Assembly: GCA_964582065.1 (NCBI GenBank) | Contig: CAZOQG010000088.1 | Span: 1-6,689 of the forward strand | Reading direction: 5' to 3' | From: JACNFS01 sp964582065 | GTDB lineage: Bacteria > Chloroflexota > Dehalococcoidia > GIF9 > UBA5629 | DNA: 6,689 nt | In this document: positions 1 to 6,320 of the stretch, piece after piece | How the letters are laid out: each line of letters starts with the position of its first letter | Position numbering within the stretch: position 1 is the first letter of the stretch | Made by a program: the position numbers and the translations under genes | Notes under the pieces: generated by a model | What the model was told of the DNA's origin: nothing | Seen by the model: the letters and a program-made list of their open reading frames with translations, nothing else | The model's database searches: none

Positions 1-869
1 GCTATGGAACCGCAGTAAGCCTCACCGTTGACCAGGTCTCCTTCGAGCTGCCCGGTTCTGGAACGGGCGACGCCAATGAAAGCTATAAGCTCCTCGGCTG
101 AAGCTCCGGCAGCTTCCATCTCCAGTATTCTGGCAGCGAATTCGTTTTTCAGAATTCTAGCTGGTCCAAGCTTCCTACCAGTAATCACAGTATCAACATC
201 ATTAGCCTTGACTATTGCTTCCTTGAAGTTGGGGTGGGCGGCGCACTCATGAGTGGCAACGAAACGGGTGCCCATCTGGACTCCGGCGGCGCCTAGCGCT
301 AGGGCTGCTACAACACCCCTGGCATCAGCAATGCCACCAGCAGCTACAACGGGAATTGCCACTGCATCCACTACCTGAGGTATCAGGGCAAAAGTAGTTA
401 TTTCATCCAGGCCGTTGTGGCCGCCGGCTTCATAACCTTCGGCAATAACTGCATCTACCCCGCGCCTTTCGGCACTTTGGGCATGCCTGACTGCAGCCGC
501 CACATGAAGGACTTTTATACCTGCCTCTTTGAGTCGACTTGTGTACAGGGCGGGGTTGCCAGCGGCCGTTACCACTACGCTTACTCTCTCATCGATGACT
601 ACCGCGATTAAGTCTTCAACCCCGGGAGTCAACAGCGGCAAATTGACCCCGAAAGGCTTCGAGGTTAGGCTTTTGGCCGTTCTTATCTGCTGTCTTAAGT
701 GGGCTACCTGGTCATCGTTGAGGCTCATTCCAGCAGTGGAGCTGATTAGGCCTAAGCCTCCCGCATTGGAAACCGCTGCGACTAATTCAGCATTGGTAAT
801 CCATACCATGCCACCTTGGATTATAGGATACTCGATACCTAGCAAGTCACAAAGCCGAGTCTTTTTCAC
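1..869 (-). CDS. FabK / nitronate monooxygenase-like FMN flavoprotein, 3' end cut by window edge
   Basis: The open frame reads from a GTG at 869 to the left edge, giving 289 residues without a stop; family members are roughly 310-320 residues, so only a short C-terminal tail is missing. Seen in the sequence: an N-terminal YPIIQGGM motif (residues 14-21) and NAGGLG (35-40), KPFGVN (71-76), the signature EGYEAGGHNG (144-153) with the candidate catalytic His151, an FMN phosphate-binding AAGGIADARG (176-185) and MGTRF (199-203). These are typical of the TIM-barrel family shared by enoyl-ACP reductase II (FabK) and nitronate monooxygenases (2-nitropropane dioxygenases). The first reduces enoyl-ACP in fatty acid synthesis, the second oxidises alkyl nitronates; I cannot separate them from motifs alone. 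It is expected to be cytosolic. The GTG start is preceded by AGGAGG eight bases upstream. It follows ade by 19 bases, so it is the distal gene of the hpt-ade transcription unit. No fatty acid synthesis gene lies nearby, so its substrate is open. Confidence 0.9.
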   Translation of the reverse strand, partial: MKKTRLCDLLGIEYPIIQGGMVWITNAELVAAVSNAGGLGLISSTAGMSLNDDQVAHLRQQIRTAKSLTSKPFGVNLPLLTPGVEDLIAVVIDERVSVVVTAAGNPALYTSRLKEAGIKVLHVAAAVRHAQSAERRGVDAVIAEGYEAGGHNGLDEITTFALIPQVVDAVAIPVVAAGGIADARGVVAALALGAAGVQMGTRFVATHECAAHPNFKEAIVKANDVDTVITGRKLGPARILKNEFAARILEMEAAGASAEELIAFIGVARSRTGQLEGDLVNGEAYCGSI

Positions 870-877
870 TGTGTAAA

Positions 878-883
878 CCTCCT
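878..883 (-). promoter_or_regulatory. Shine-Dalgarno site of the FabK-like gene
   Basis: The minus strand reads AGGAGG, eight bases before the GTG at 869. It settles the choice of the GTG start and lies five bases past the ade stop codon, so ribosomes finishing ade could reinitiate on this gene. Confidence 0.8.
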
Positions 884-888
884 CTGTT

Positions 889-2586
889 CTAAATTAGCTT
901 GAATTTCAGTACGTCTACCAGTCCCAGGTCGGTTAGCCTCAGTTCGGGGATGACTGGCAAGGCAAGGAAAGAAAGGAGTGCAAAGGGTGCCGGAGGAACA
1001 TTTCCTAGCCCAGATGCGGCTCTTTCCACGCTCTCGAATTTGTCCACAACGAGTTCGACGGGCTCTGGGGAGAGTAAGCCAGCGACAGGCAGGGGCAAAG
1101 CTGACACGATTTTACCATCACTGCAGACCACTAACCCGCCGTGTAGCCTTTCTATTTCCCGTATTGCAGTGAGGATATCTGAGTCATTGGTACCTACCGC
1201 TACTACGTTGTGGGAGTCGTGGGCTATGGATGAGGCTAGTGCTCCCTGCTTCAGACCAAAGCCCTTGACCAGCCCCAAGCCGATGTTACCGCTGGCCTTG
1301 TGTCTTTCCACAACCACTAGCTTTAATATGTCTTCGTCTATATTGGGCGCAACTACCCCATCCTTGGTTTTGATTCTCTCCACCCTTTTCTTGGTGACTA
1401 TCTGGCCGGGAATGATTTCAATGACTGGCAGACTTTCCGCGTTTGTAGTCAGCTTCAGTGCCTCAATCTTGAAGGGCTTAATGCGGACGGTATCGGTTAG
1501 CTTGTTAGCGGATGTTTCTGGTGGGGGTAAAAGATAGCTGCCCTCTCTGGCTACCAGACGGCCTTTATAGAAGACCATGTCTATTTCTAGCTGTGAAAGG
1601 TCGTTGATGGTTATTAGGTTGGCTACATAGCCAGGAGCGATGGCTCCTCGGTCATATAGCCTGAAATATTCGGCGGTGTTGATAGTCGCCAGCTGTATTG
1701 CCCTCACTGGCTCGAGCCCCTTCTGGATTGCCTCCCTGACTACGGCATCGATGTCACCTTCGCGGAGTAAGTCGGAACAACTACGGTCATCGACGACAAA
1801 CAGGCACCTCCTGTATGTTTTATCGGTAACCAGGGGCAAGAGAGCATCCAGGTTTTTCTCTGAAGAGCCCTCCCGTATCATCAGATGCATTCCGCGTCTC
1901 AGCTTTTCTCTACCTTCCTCCGTAGAAGTTGTTTCATGGTCGGAATAAATACCAGCAGCTACGTAGGCATTCAACTGCTTATTGGTAACGCCCGGGGCGT
2001 GGCCATCGATGACTCTACCTTCGGCAGCAGCTATCTTGCTCAAGACTTGTTTGTTTCCGCTAGTAACGCCGGGGAAGTTCATCATTTCACCAAGCCCGAT
2101 AACGTTCGGCCATTTGAGGACTTTTTTGATATCCTGGGCATTGATTTCGGCGCCGCTTGTTTCCATGTGGGTAGCTGGCACGCAGGAGGGAGCCATAAAG
2201 AACATGTCCAGGGGCAGCGTCTGTGCCCAGTCCATAACAAACTCAATACCGTCAAAACCTGCCACGTTGGTTATCTCATGAAGGTCGGTAATCAGAGCGG
2301 AAGTTCCTCTGGGGACTACGGCTTGCGCATATTGGGCGGGATGGAGCATCGAGCTTTCTATATGGATATGACCGTTTATCAGCCCCGGAGCCAAATAGCT
2401 GCCTTTCAGGTCGACCGTTTCCTTGGCCTGGAGATAATTGCCGATGCCGGCAATCCTGTCCTCGCAGATAGCCACGTTGCCTTCTTCTATAATGCCGACG
2501 AAAGTATTTACTATTCGCGCATTCTTGAACAGTAAATCTGCTGGGGTGTCCCCCCGGGCGACTGAGATTAATTTAGCTAAGCTCAC
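889..2586 (-). CDS. ade: Adenine deaminase
   Basis: This enzyme hydrolyses adenine to hypoxanthine and ammonia in the cytosol. The 565-residue length fits the Ade/AdeC family of amidohydrolases. Domains: a small N-terminal beta segment (about 18-65), the metal-dependent barrel (66-325), and the C-terminal adenine deaminase domain (about 400-560). Visible metal and active-site residues are the HxH pair His73/His75 in NGHIHIESSM, His103 in DLHEITN, Glu167 in GLGEMMN, His196 in DGHAPG, His217 in SDHE and the Asp266-Asp267-Arg268 motif. The C-terminal HDSHN (456-460), VGTND (464-468) and LPLPVAGLLS (497-506) motifs are typical of the family and separate it from dihydroorotase or urease relatives. 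The start is a GTG with AGGAGGAA eight bases upstream. It lies 135 bases after hpt, the next enzyme of the route, and 19 bases before a flavoprotein gene. No convincing promoter is seen directly upstream, so read-through from hpt is likely. No key residue appears to be missing. Confidence 0.96.
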   Translation of the reverse strand: MSLAKLISVARGDTPADLLFKNARIVNTFVGIIEEGNVAICEDRIAGIGNYLQAKETVDLKGSYLAPGLINGHIHIESSMLHPAQYAQAVVPRGTSALITDLHEITNVAGFDGIEFVMDWAQTLPLDMFFMAPSCVPATHMETSGAEINAQDIKKVLKWPNVIGLGEMMNFPGVTSGNKQVLSKIAAAEGRVIDGHAPGVTNKQLNAYVAAGIYSDHETTSTEEGREKLRRGMHLMIREGSSEKNLDALLPLVTDKTYRRCLFVVDDRSCSDLLREGDIDAVVREAIQKGLEPVRAIQLATINTAEYFRLYDRGAIAPGYVANLITINDLSQLEIDMVFYKGRLVAREGSYLLPPPETSANKLTDTVRIKPFKIEALKLTTNAESLPVIEIIPGQIVTKKRVERIKTKDGVVAPNIDEDILKLVVVERHKASGNIGLGLVKGFGLKQGALASSIAHDSHNVVAVGTNDSDILTAIREIERLHGGLVVCSDGKIVSALPLPVAGLLSPEPVELVVDKFESVERAASGLGNVPPAPFALLSFLALPVIPELRLTDLGLVDVLKFKLI

Positions 2587-2594
2587 AGCCTGTT

Positions 2595-2600
2595 CCTCCT
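2595..2600 (-). promoter_or_regulatory. Shine-Dalgarno site of ade
   Basis: The minus strand reads AGGAGG followed by AA, with eight bases between the hexamer and the GTG at 2586. It has the same layout as the site before the downstream flavoprotein gene and supports the GTG start of ade. Confidence 0.8.
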
Positions 2601-2688
2601 ATAGACCAGTCCTGCAAAACATACGTCGCGCAATCCTTCAATCTTGCTGACAAATCATGTGCGCTGTAACCTTTTGGGCTGGTTGTTG

Positions 2689-2706
2689 GCGAGGCTGAAG
2701 CCTCGC
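2689..2706. repeat. Perfect palindromic hairpin between hpt and ade
   Basis: The plus strand reads GCGAGGC-TGAA-GCCTCGC: a 7-bp GC-rich perfect stem with a four-base loop. It begins 15 bases after the hpt stop in the direction of transcription. No run of T follows on either strand, so it is not a standard intrinsic terminator. It may be an attenuating or mRNA-stabilising hairpin at the hpt 3' end, or one copy of a dispersed palindromic repeat; a single window cannot decide. Confidence 0.6.
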
Positions 2707-2721
2707 ACTACATGTTAAATC

Positions 2722-3240
2722 TCAATCTATGAAACATATGTCGGGCAGATAACGAAACTTCTCATTCCAGTCGATTCCGTAGCCTACGATGAACTTGTCG
2801 GGCACGGTGAAACCAAGGTAATTGATGGTTACCGGAACTTGGCGTCTTGAAGGCTTATCGGTCAAGGCGCAGAGTCTCAAGGATGCCGGTTTTTTCTTTC
2901 GCAGGTAATCCAGCAGGAAAGAAAGAGTCAGCCCGGTATCAACTATATCCTCAACTACCAGCACATCCCTCTCCTTTATCGGAGTCTTCAGCCCCTGCAC
3001 TACTTTCACCTTGCCTGAAGTTTCCTTGCCGGCGCCGTAGCTGGAAAGCTTGACAAAGTCCACCTCTACCGGCAATTCAAGCTGGCGAATTAGGTCAGCC
3101 ATAAAGACGAACGAACCTTCAAGAACGCCAATAAGCAAAGGCTGCTTGCCTTGGTAATCCTGTCTGATTTCAGTGGCTAGCCTGGCTAAAGCCTGCTTGA
3201 TTTCGTCTTCAGAGAATAGCACTTTGGGCTGGGAAGGCAC
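2722..3240 (-). CDS. hpt: Hypoxanthine (guanine) phosphoribosyltransferase
   Basis: The enzyme transfers phosphoribose from PRPP to hypoxanthine (often also guanine), making IMP or GMP in the cytosol. The 172-residue length fits the short bacterial Hpt form. Seen: the GVLEGSFVFMADL segment (38-50), the flexible loop SSYGAGKETSG (66-76), the PRPP-binding motif VVEDIVDTGLTL (95-106) with the acidic pair Glu97-Asp98, the purine-contacting Lys129 in TDKPSRR, and the C-terminal VGYGIDWNEKFRYLP (152-166). These are hallmarks of Hpt rather than Apt or Xpt. The start chosen is the GTG at 3240: an in-frame TAA lies 15 bases upstream and the only other upstream candidate is a CTG. No Shine-Dalgarno sequence precedes it; instead a sigma-70-like promoter sits so close that the transcript should begin at the start codon. 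An internal GTG at residue 7 also lacks a ribosome site. Together with ade downstream it completes adenine salvage to IMP. Confidence 0.96.
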   Translation of the reverse strand: MPSQPKVLFSEDEIKQALARLATEIRQDYQGKQPLLIGVLEGSFVFMADLIRQLELPVEVDFVKLSSYGAGKETSGKVKVVQGLKTPIKERDVLVVEDIVDTGLTLSFLLDYLRKKKPASLRLCALTDKPSRRQVPVTINYLGFTVPDKFIVGYGIDWNEKFRYLPDICFID

Positions 3241-3246
3241 CAGACA

Positions 3247-3275
3247 ATTATAACTTTAGCTTGCTGTCTTGTCTA
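3247..3275 (-). promoter_or_regulatory. Sigma-70-type promoter of hpt, predicted leaderless
   Basis: On the minus strand, TAGACA (3275-3270, five of six consensus bases) is separated by exactly 17 bases from a perfect TATAAT (3252-3247). Only six bases lie between the -10 hexamer and the GTG whose first base is 3240, so transcription should start at or within a base or two of the start codon. This agrees with the absence of a Shine-Dalgarno site. The start point itself is inferred. Confidence 0.7.
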
Positions 3276-3537
3276 TGTGAAGGATAGAACCGATAGGGGC
3301 AGACACTTTTGTAAAGAGGAAGGAAAATGTGTGGGCGTGTGAGAAAAACAAAAACGCGCTAAAAATGAGGGATAACAGATATAGAAACCACCACCCCCTA
3401 TTAAACACTAATTGTCTATGGGTTAAGCTCGTTGTGGTGGTGATTTGCCCTATCTTCTTCTGGCAAAATAGCAAGCCGTTAACTCTGTTTGACATGGGGT
3501 TGTTAGCAGCCTAGTCCCTTTTTCGAGATTACAGGGC

Positions 3538-3567
3538 TTGACGTTGGAGTTGCTGATAAGCGATAAT
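3538..3567 (+). promoter_or_regulatory. Sigma-70-type promoter of the CoA-binding synthetase gene
   Basis: TTGACG (3538-3543) and GATAAT (3562-3567) each match five of six consensus bases and are 18 bases apart. Transcription would start near 3574, giving a leader of about 40 bases that includes the AGGAG ribosome site at 3603-3607, six bases before the ATG at 3614. No operator is evident. Confidence 0.65.
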
Positions 3568-3613
3568 GTTTGATTGTGGCTGATGTGGGAGTTGGGAAAG
3601 GTAGGAGAACTCT

Positions 3614-5080
3614 ATGGCAGGTTCAATCGTTCAACGGCTTGAGTATCTATTCAACCCCAAATCTGTAGCAATCATCGGGGCATCCAACCAGATCTTCAAG
3701 TGGGGCTATGATGTGGCAGACAGGGTACTTGAGAGTCCCGCCTCCAGGAAGATATTCCTCATAAACAACAGTTCTCCCGAGATTTTGGGGGTCAAAGCCT
3801 ATAAGAGCATACGGGACGTACCCGAACCAGTCGACTTCGCGGTTATTGTGATCCCCTTTCCCGGAGTTCCAGAGGTGATGAGGGAATGCGTTGACAGCAA
3901 AGTCAAGGTAGCGGTTGTCATTACCGCCGGGATGGGAGAGGCTGGAGAGAAGGGAGCTCAGATTCAGGCCGAGACAGTCGAGATTGCCAAGCGGGGTGGG
4001 CTTCGCTTCGTCGGTCCCAATTGCATGGGGCATTTCAACACTGATGCGGCTTTCTCTACTATAAGGCCTAGGTATGACATAAAGAAGGGTGCTATCGGGC
4101 TCATTTCTCAGAGTGGTGGCTTCCTGCTGGAGATAATCCAAGCTGGGCTTGAAGCTGGGATGGGATTCAGCAAAGTAGTGAGCACCGGCAATGAGGCCGA
4201 CCTCCACTTCGAGGATTTCCTGGAATACCTGGGACAGGATGAGCAGACGAGAGTCATCGTGGGCTATGTTGAGGGGTTGAGGGAAGGACGCAGGTTCCTT
4301 GAATTGGCGCGACAAATAACTCCCCGAAAACCGGTTGTGATTCTAAAGGTAGGAAGGACTTCAGAAGGCGCGCGAGCTGCTAAGTCGCACACTTCGGCGC
4401 TCTCCGGGGATGACGCTCTTTATACAAATGCTCTCACGCAGGCGGGAGTAATCAGGGTTGATGAGATCCACGAGATTTTTGATGTGGCTGCCGCTCTCTT
4501 GCGCCAGCCCAGGCCGCGCGGGAAGAGGGTAGGAATATTGAGTTCTGGCGGCGGTCACGCTGTCATGAGCACTGATGCCTGCCAAAAAGCCGGATTGCAG
4601 ATTGCAAATCTATCTCCCGCTACTATCGAAAAGCTGAACCAGGTTTTGCCTGATCGCTGGCCTCATGCTAATCCAGTCGATACCGTCGCTGCTGGCTTTG
4701 TGACTTATCCTTCTCTTTGGCCTCTGATGGAGGATGAGAATGTGGATGCCATACTATCTGTGGGTGCCATAGGTATGGTGTCGAGTTGGGCAGGTTGGAC
4801 GCGTTCCGGTGCACCAGACGCCGATGTGCAGAAGGTGCGGGAGTGGCTGGACCTTCTGGTGCAGGACGAACTAGAAAACATCGACCGAGCCATTGACTTC
4901 ATGGACAAGTCACAAAAGCCGCTGATTATTTGCAGCATATTCAATGAGGCTTTACGCAAGTCGGAGGCTTTGAGGAAGCTTCACGAGAATGGCATATTGA
5001 TATACCCCACGCCGGAAAGAGCGGCTAAAGTGCTGGCTCATCTTGTTAATTACAGCCAATACTTGGGCACCCGCAATTGA
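3614..5080 (+). CDS. ADP-forming acyl/acetyl-CoA synthetase alpha-type protein (CoA-binding)
   Basis: The 488-residue protein fits the alpha part of NDP-forming acyl-CoA synthetases (COG1042 type), which interconvert acyl-CoA, ADP and phosphate with the free acid, CoA and ATP. Domains: a Rossmann CoA-binding domain (about 10-145) with VAIIGAS (18-24) and VGPNCMGHFN (133-142); a first succinyl-CoA-ligase-like domain (about 157-295) with ISQSGGF (164-170) and STGNEAD (190-196); and a second ligase-CoA domain (about 303-475) with LSSGGGHAVM (309-318), NPVD (353-356) and the terminal YPTPERA (464-470). The histidine that carries phosphate in this family is present as His259 in KSHTSALSG. The ATP-grasp (beta) part is absent from this protein and from the window, so a partner must be encoded elsewhere, or the protein does something else with acyl-CoA. 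The ATG follows an AGGAG site and a good promoter. It appears to be a single-gene unit, with a convergent gene downstream. The acyl substrate is unknown; a cytosolic location is expected. Confidence 0.88.
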   Translation: MAGSIVQRLEYLFNPKSVAIIGASNQIFKWGYDVADRVLESPASRKIFLINNSSPEILGVKAYKSIRDVPEPVDFAVIVIPFPGVPEVMRECVDSKVKVAVVITAGMGEAGEKGAQIQAETVEIAKRGGLRFVGPNCMGHFNTDAAFSTIRPRYDIKKGAIGLISQSGGFLLEIIQAGLEAGMGFSKVVSTGNEADLHFEDFLEYLGQDEQTRVIVGYVEGLREGRRFLELARQITPRKPVVILKVGRTSEGARAAKSHTSALSGDDALYTNALTQAGVIRVDEIHEIFDVAAALLRQPRPRGKRVGILSSGGGHAVMSTDACQKAGLQIANLSPATIEKLNQVLPDRWPHANPVDTVAAGFVTYPSLWPLMEDENVDAILSVGAIGMVSSWAGWTRSGAPDADVQKVREWLDLLVQDELENIDRAIDFMDKSQKPLIICSIFNEALRKSEALRKLHENGILIYPTPERAAKVLAHLVNYSQYLGTRN

Positions 5081-5084
5081 AGAC

Positions 5085-5106
5085 AAAAAAGAGTAGCCTG
5101 GCTGCT
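5085..5106 (-). terminator. Weak candidate terminator after the VWA gene
   Basis: Reading leftward past the VWA stop, AGCAGC-CAG-GCTACT can fold into a short stem with one C-A mismatch and a three-base loop, followed by C and a run of six T. The T-run is convincing but the stem is poor, so this is tentative. For the oncoming plus-strand gene no terminator is seen in the 50-base convergent gap. Confidence 0.25.
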
Positions 5107-5130
5107 GGATGTGCGACGTTGCGGAGAGTA

Positions 5131-6300
5131 TCAGCGCTTAACGATTAGTTTCTTGACGGCCTGTTGAAGCCCATCGAGGGTGAGCTCGAACATAGGGAAG
5201 ACCTTCCCAATCATCAAACAGGTGGGGTGGTTCCAAAAGCGTGGTGGTTCGGGGGTCAGCCAGACACAGTGAGTGAAGTGGTCGGCGATTTGCTTGAGAC
5301 GAACTAGGCCCGCCTTGTGGTTACGTTCATAGTAGTAGATGGCGCCATACATATCCATTAGCTCTGACGTTGCCATCCAGGCATCTCCTACCAGTATTAC
5401 CTTGTAGTCAGGTTCCAGGGTGCGCAGGAAATGGTCGGTGCCTACTGCATCCCGCCGCTCGATATCCTTATAAACGGCGTCGTATATGCAGTTATGGAAA
5501 TAGTAATATTGGAAGTCCTTGAAGTGGCTACTGCGATGGGCGGCCGAGAACAGTTGACTGCAGAGGTGAGCATAGGGATCCATAGAGCCTCCCACATCCA
5601 TAAGGAGAAGCAACTTCACCGCGTTTTTCCTATCACGTGTCCAGATGAACTCAAGCTCACCTGCATTCTTGCAGGTGGCGTCGATTGTTTTCGGTAAATC
5701 CAATTGGTCTTCAGGCCCAATCCGATTCAATTGCCGTAGTCCCTTCAGAGCTACTTCAATCTGTCGGATATCCAGCGTCAGGTCATGACGGTAGTTCCTG
5801 AATTGTCTTTGTTCGGCAATCTGCATCGCGCTTCTCCCGCCTCCCCCACCTCCCATCCTGATTCCACCCGGATGCTCGCCAGAGTGCCCGAAGGGCGAGG
5901 TACCCCCTCTACCAATCCAATAGTCGCCGCCATCATGTTGCTCTGTCTGTTCCCGAAGCCTTTTTTCAAGCTCCTCTATTAGCTCGTTGAGCTCCATTGT
6001 ATCGAGTAGTGCCCTTTCCTCTTCAGTCAAGAGCATCCTGTTGATGGGGTCTTTAAGCCAATCCAGGATTTGCTCGGTAATCTCTGGTGGGGCTTCTATC
6101 CCCTTGAAGTACTCCTGGAAAGCAACGTCGTACTGGTCATAGTAAGCTTCGCTTTTGACCAGTATCGCTCTTGCCAGATAGTAAAAATCGTCTAGATTAG
6201 CGATGTAGCCCTTGGACAGAGCCTCCATAAGGGTCATCCACTCTGTAATTGAGACGGGCACCCTTCTCTGCTTTAGAGTATAGAAGAAGTCGGTGAACAT
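5131..6300 (-). CDS. CoxE-like VWA domain protein (MoxR partner)
   Basis: The 389-residue protein matches the CoxE-like VWA family (COG3825-like by my recognition). The N-terminal part (1-120) is helical and charged, starting MFTDFFYTLKQRRVPVS, a typical family opening. A Gly-rich linker follows (about 124-156, with GRGGTSPFGHSG and a run of six Gly), then a conserved FRNYRHDLTLDIRQIEVALK stretch (167-186). The VWA domain (about 226-389) has the metal-site motif as DVGGS (Asp235, Gly237, Ser239), so the middle serine of the canonical DxSxS is glycine; as I recall this is usual in the family. VGDAWM (304-309) supplies the later acidic position. There is no signal peptide or membrane segment. 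Proteins of this kind work with a MoxR-type AAA+ ATPase to remodel or load metal into client enzymes; CoxE does so for CO dehydrogenase. That ATPase is encoded 20 bases upstream. The ATG has an AAGGGA site five bases before it. No client gene is visible. Confidence 0.9.
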   Translation of the reverse strand: MFTDFFYTLKQRRVPVSITEWMTLMEALSKGYIANLDDFYYLARAILVKSEAYYDQYDVAFQEYFKGIEAPPEITEQILDWLKDPINRMLLTEEERALLDTMELNELIEELEKRLREQTEQHDGGDYWIGRGGTSPFGHSGEHPGGIRMGGGGGGRSAMQIAEQRQFRNYRHDLTLDIRQIEVALKGLRQLNRIGPEDQLDLPKTIDATCKNAGELEFIWTRDRKNAVKLLLLMDVGGSMDPYAHLCSQLFSAAHRSSHFKDFQYYYFHNCIYDAVYKDIERRDAVGTDHFLRTLEPDYKVILVGDAWMATSELMDMYGAIYYYERNHKAGLVRLKQIADHFTHCVWLTPEPPRFWNHPTCLMIGKVFPMFELTLDGLQQAVKKLIVKR

Positions 6301-6320
6301 GTGCGTCCCTTAGCTACCGC

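Larger units (their letters stand above)
3241..3613. other. Divergent intergenic region between hpt and the CoA-binding gene
   Basis: This 373-base region separates the leftward hpt operon from the rightward synthetase gene. Its outer parts carry a promoter for each side. The middle (about 3300-3500) is richer in A and T than the flanking genes. It holds an isolated perfect TTGACA at 3489-3494 (plus) with no fitting -10, an ACCACCAC/GTGGTGGT inverted pair at 3387-3394 and 3434-3441 with a 39-base gap, and two direct copies of TTGTCTATG (3269-3277 and 3412-3420), one overlapping the hpt -35. Short open frames exist on both strands (minus 3495-3256, plus 3329-3514), but neither has a ribosome binding site or a recognisable product, so I do not call a gene. 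No RNA gene or riboswitch is recognised. Confidence 0.5.

Noticed and set aside
417..876. Plus-strand open frames across the left-edge gene
   Set aside because: The minus strand carries a continuous FabK/NMO-like frame with all family motifs, so these plus-strand frames are shadows.
899..2535. Long plus-strand open frames opposite ade (899-1537 and 1885-2535)
   Set aside because: They lie wholly antisense to a clearly conserved adenine deaminase and have low-complexity or unfamiliar translations with no ribosome sites; they are shadows of the real gene.
2656..2714. Imperfect inverted CATGTGCG / CGCACTACATG ends around the hpt-ade hairpin, suggesting a miniature mobile element
   Set aside because: The arms match only with a gap, no target-site duplication is seen, and the length is small; only the inner hairpin is convincing.
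3489..3494. Perfect TTGACA on the plus strand as a second synthetase promoter
   Set aside because: At spacings of 16 to 18 bases downstream there is no acceptable -10 hexamer, whereas the pair at 3538 and 3562 is good.
3647..4315. A 222-residue minus-strand open frame opposite the synthetase gene
   Set aside because: It is antisense to conserved CoA-binding and ligase motifs and its translation resembles no known family; it is explained by codon bias of the real gene.
5835..5858. C-rich tract (G-rich on the coding strand), possible G-quadruplex
   Set aside because: It encodes the Gly-rich linker of the VWA protein, typical of the family; only three runs of three or more G are present, so a stable three-layer quadruplex is unlikely.
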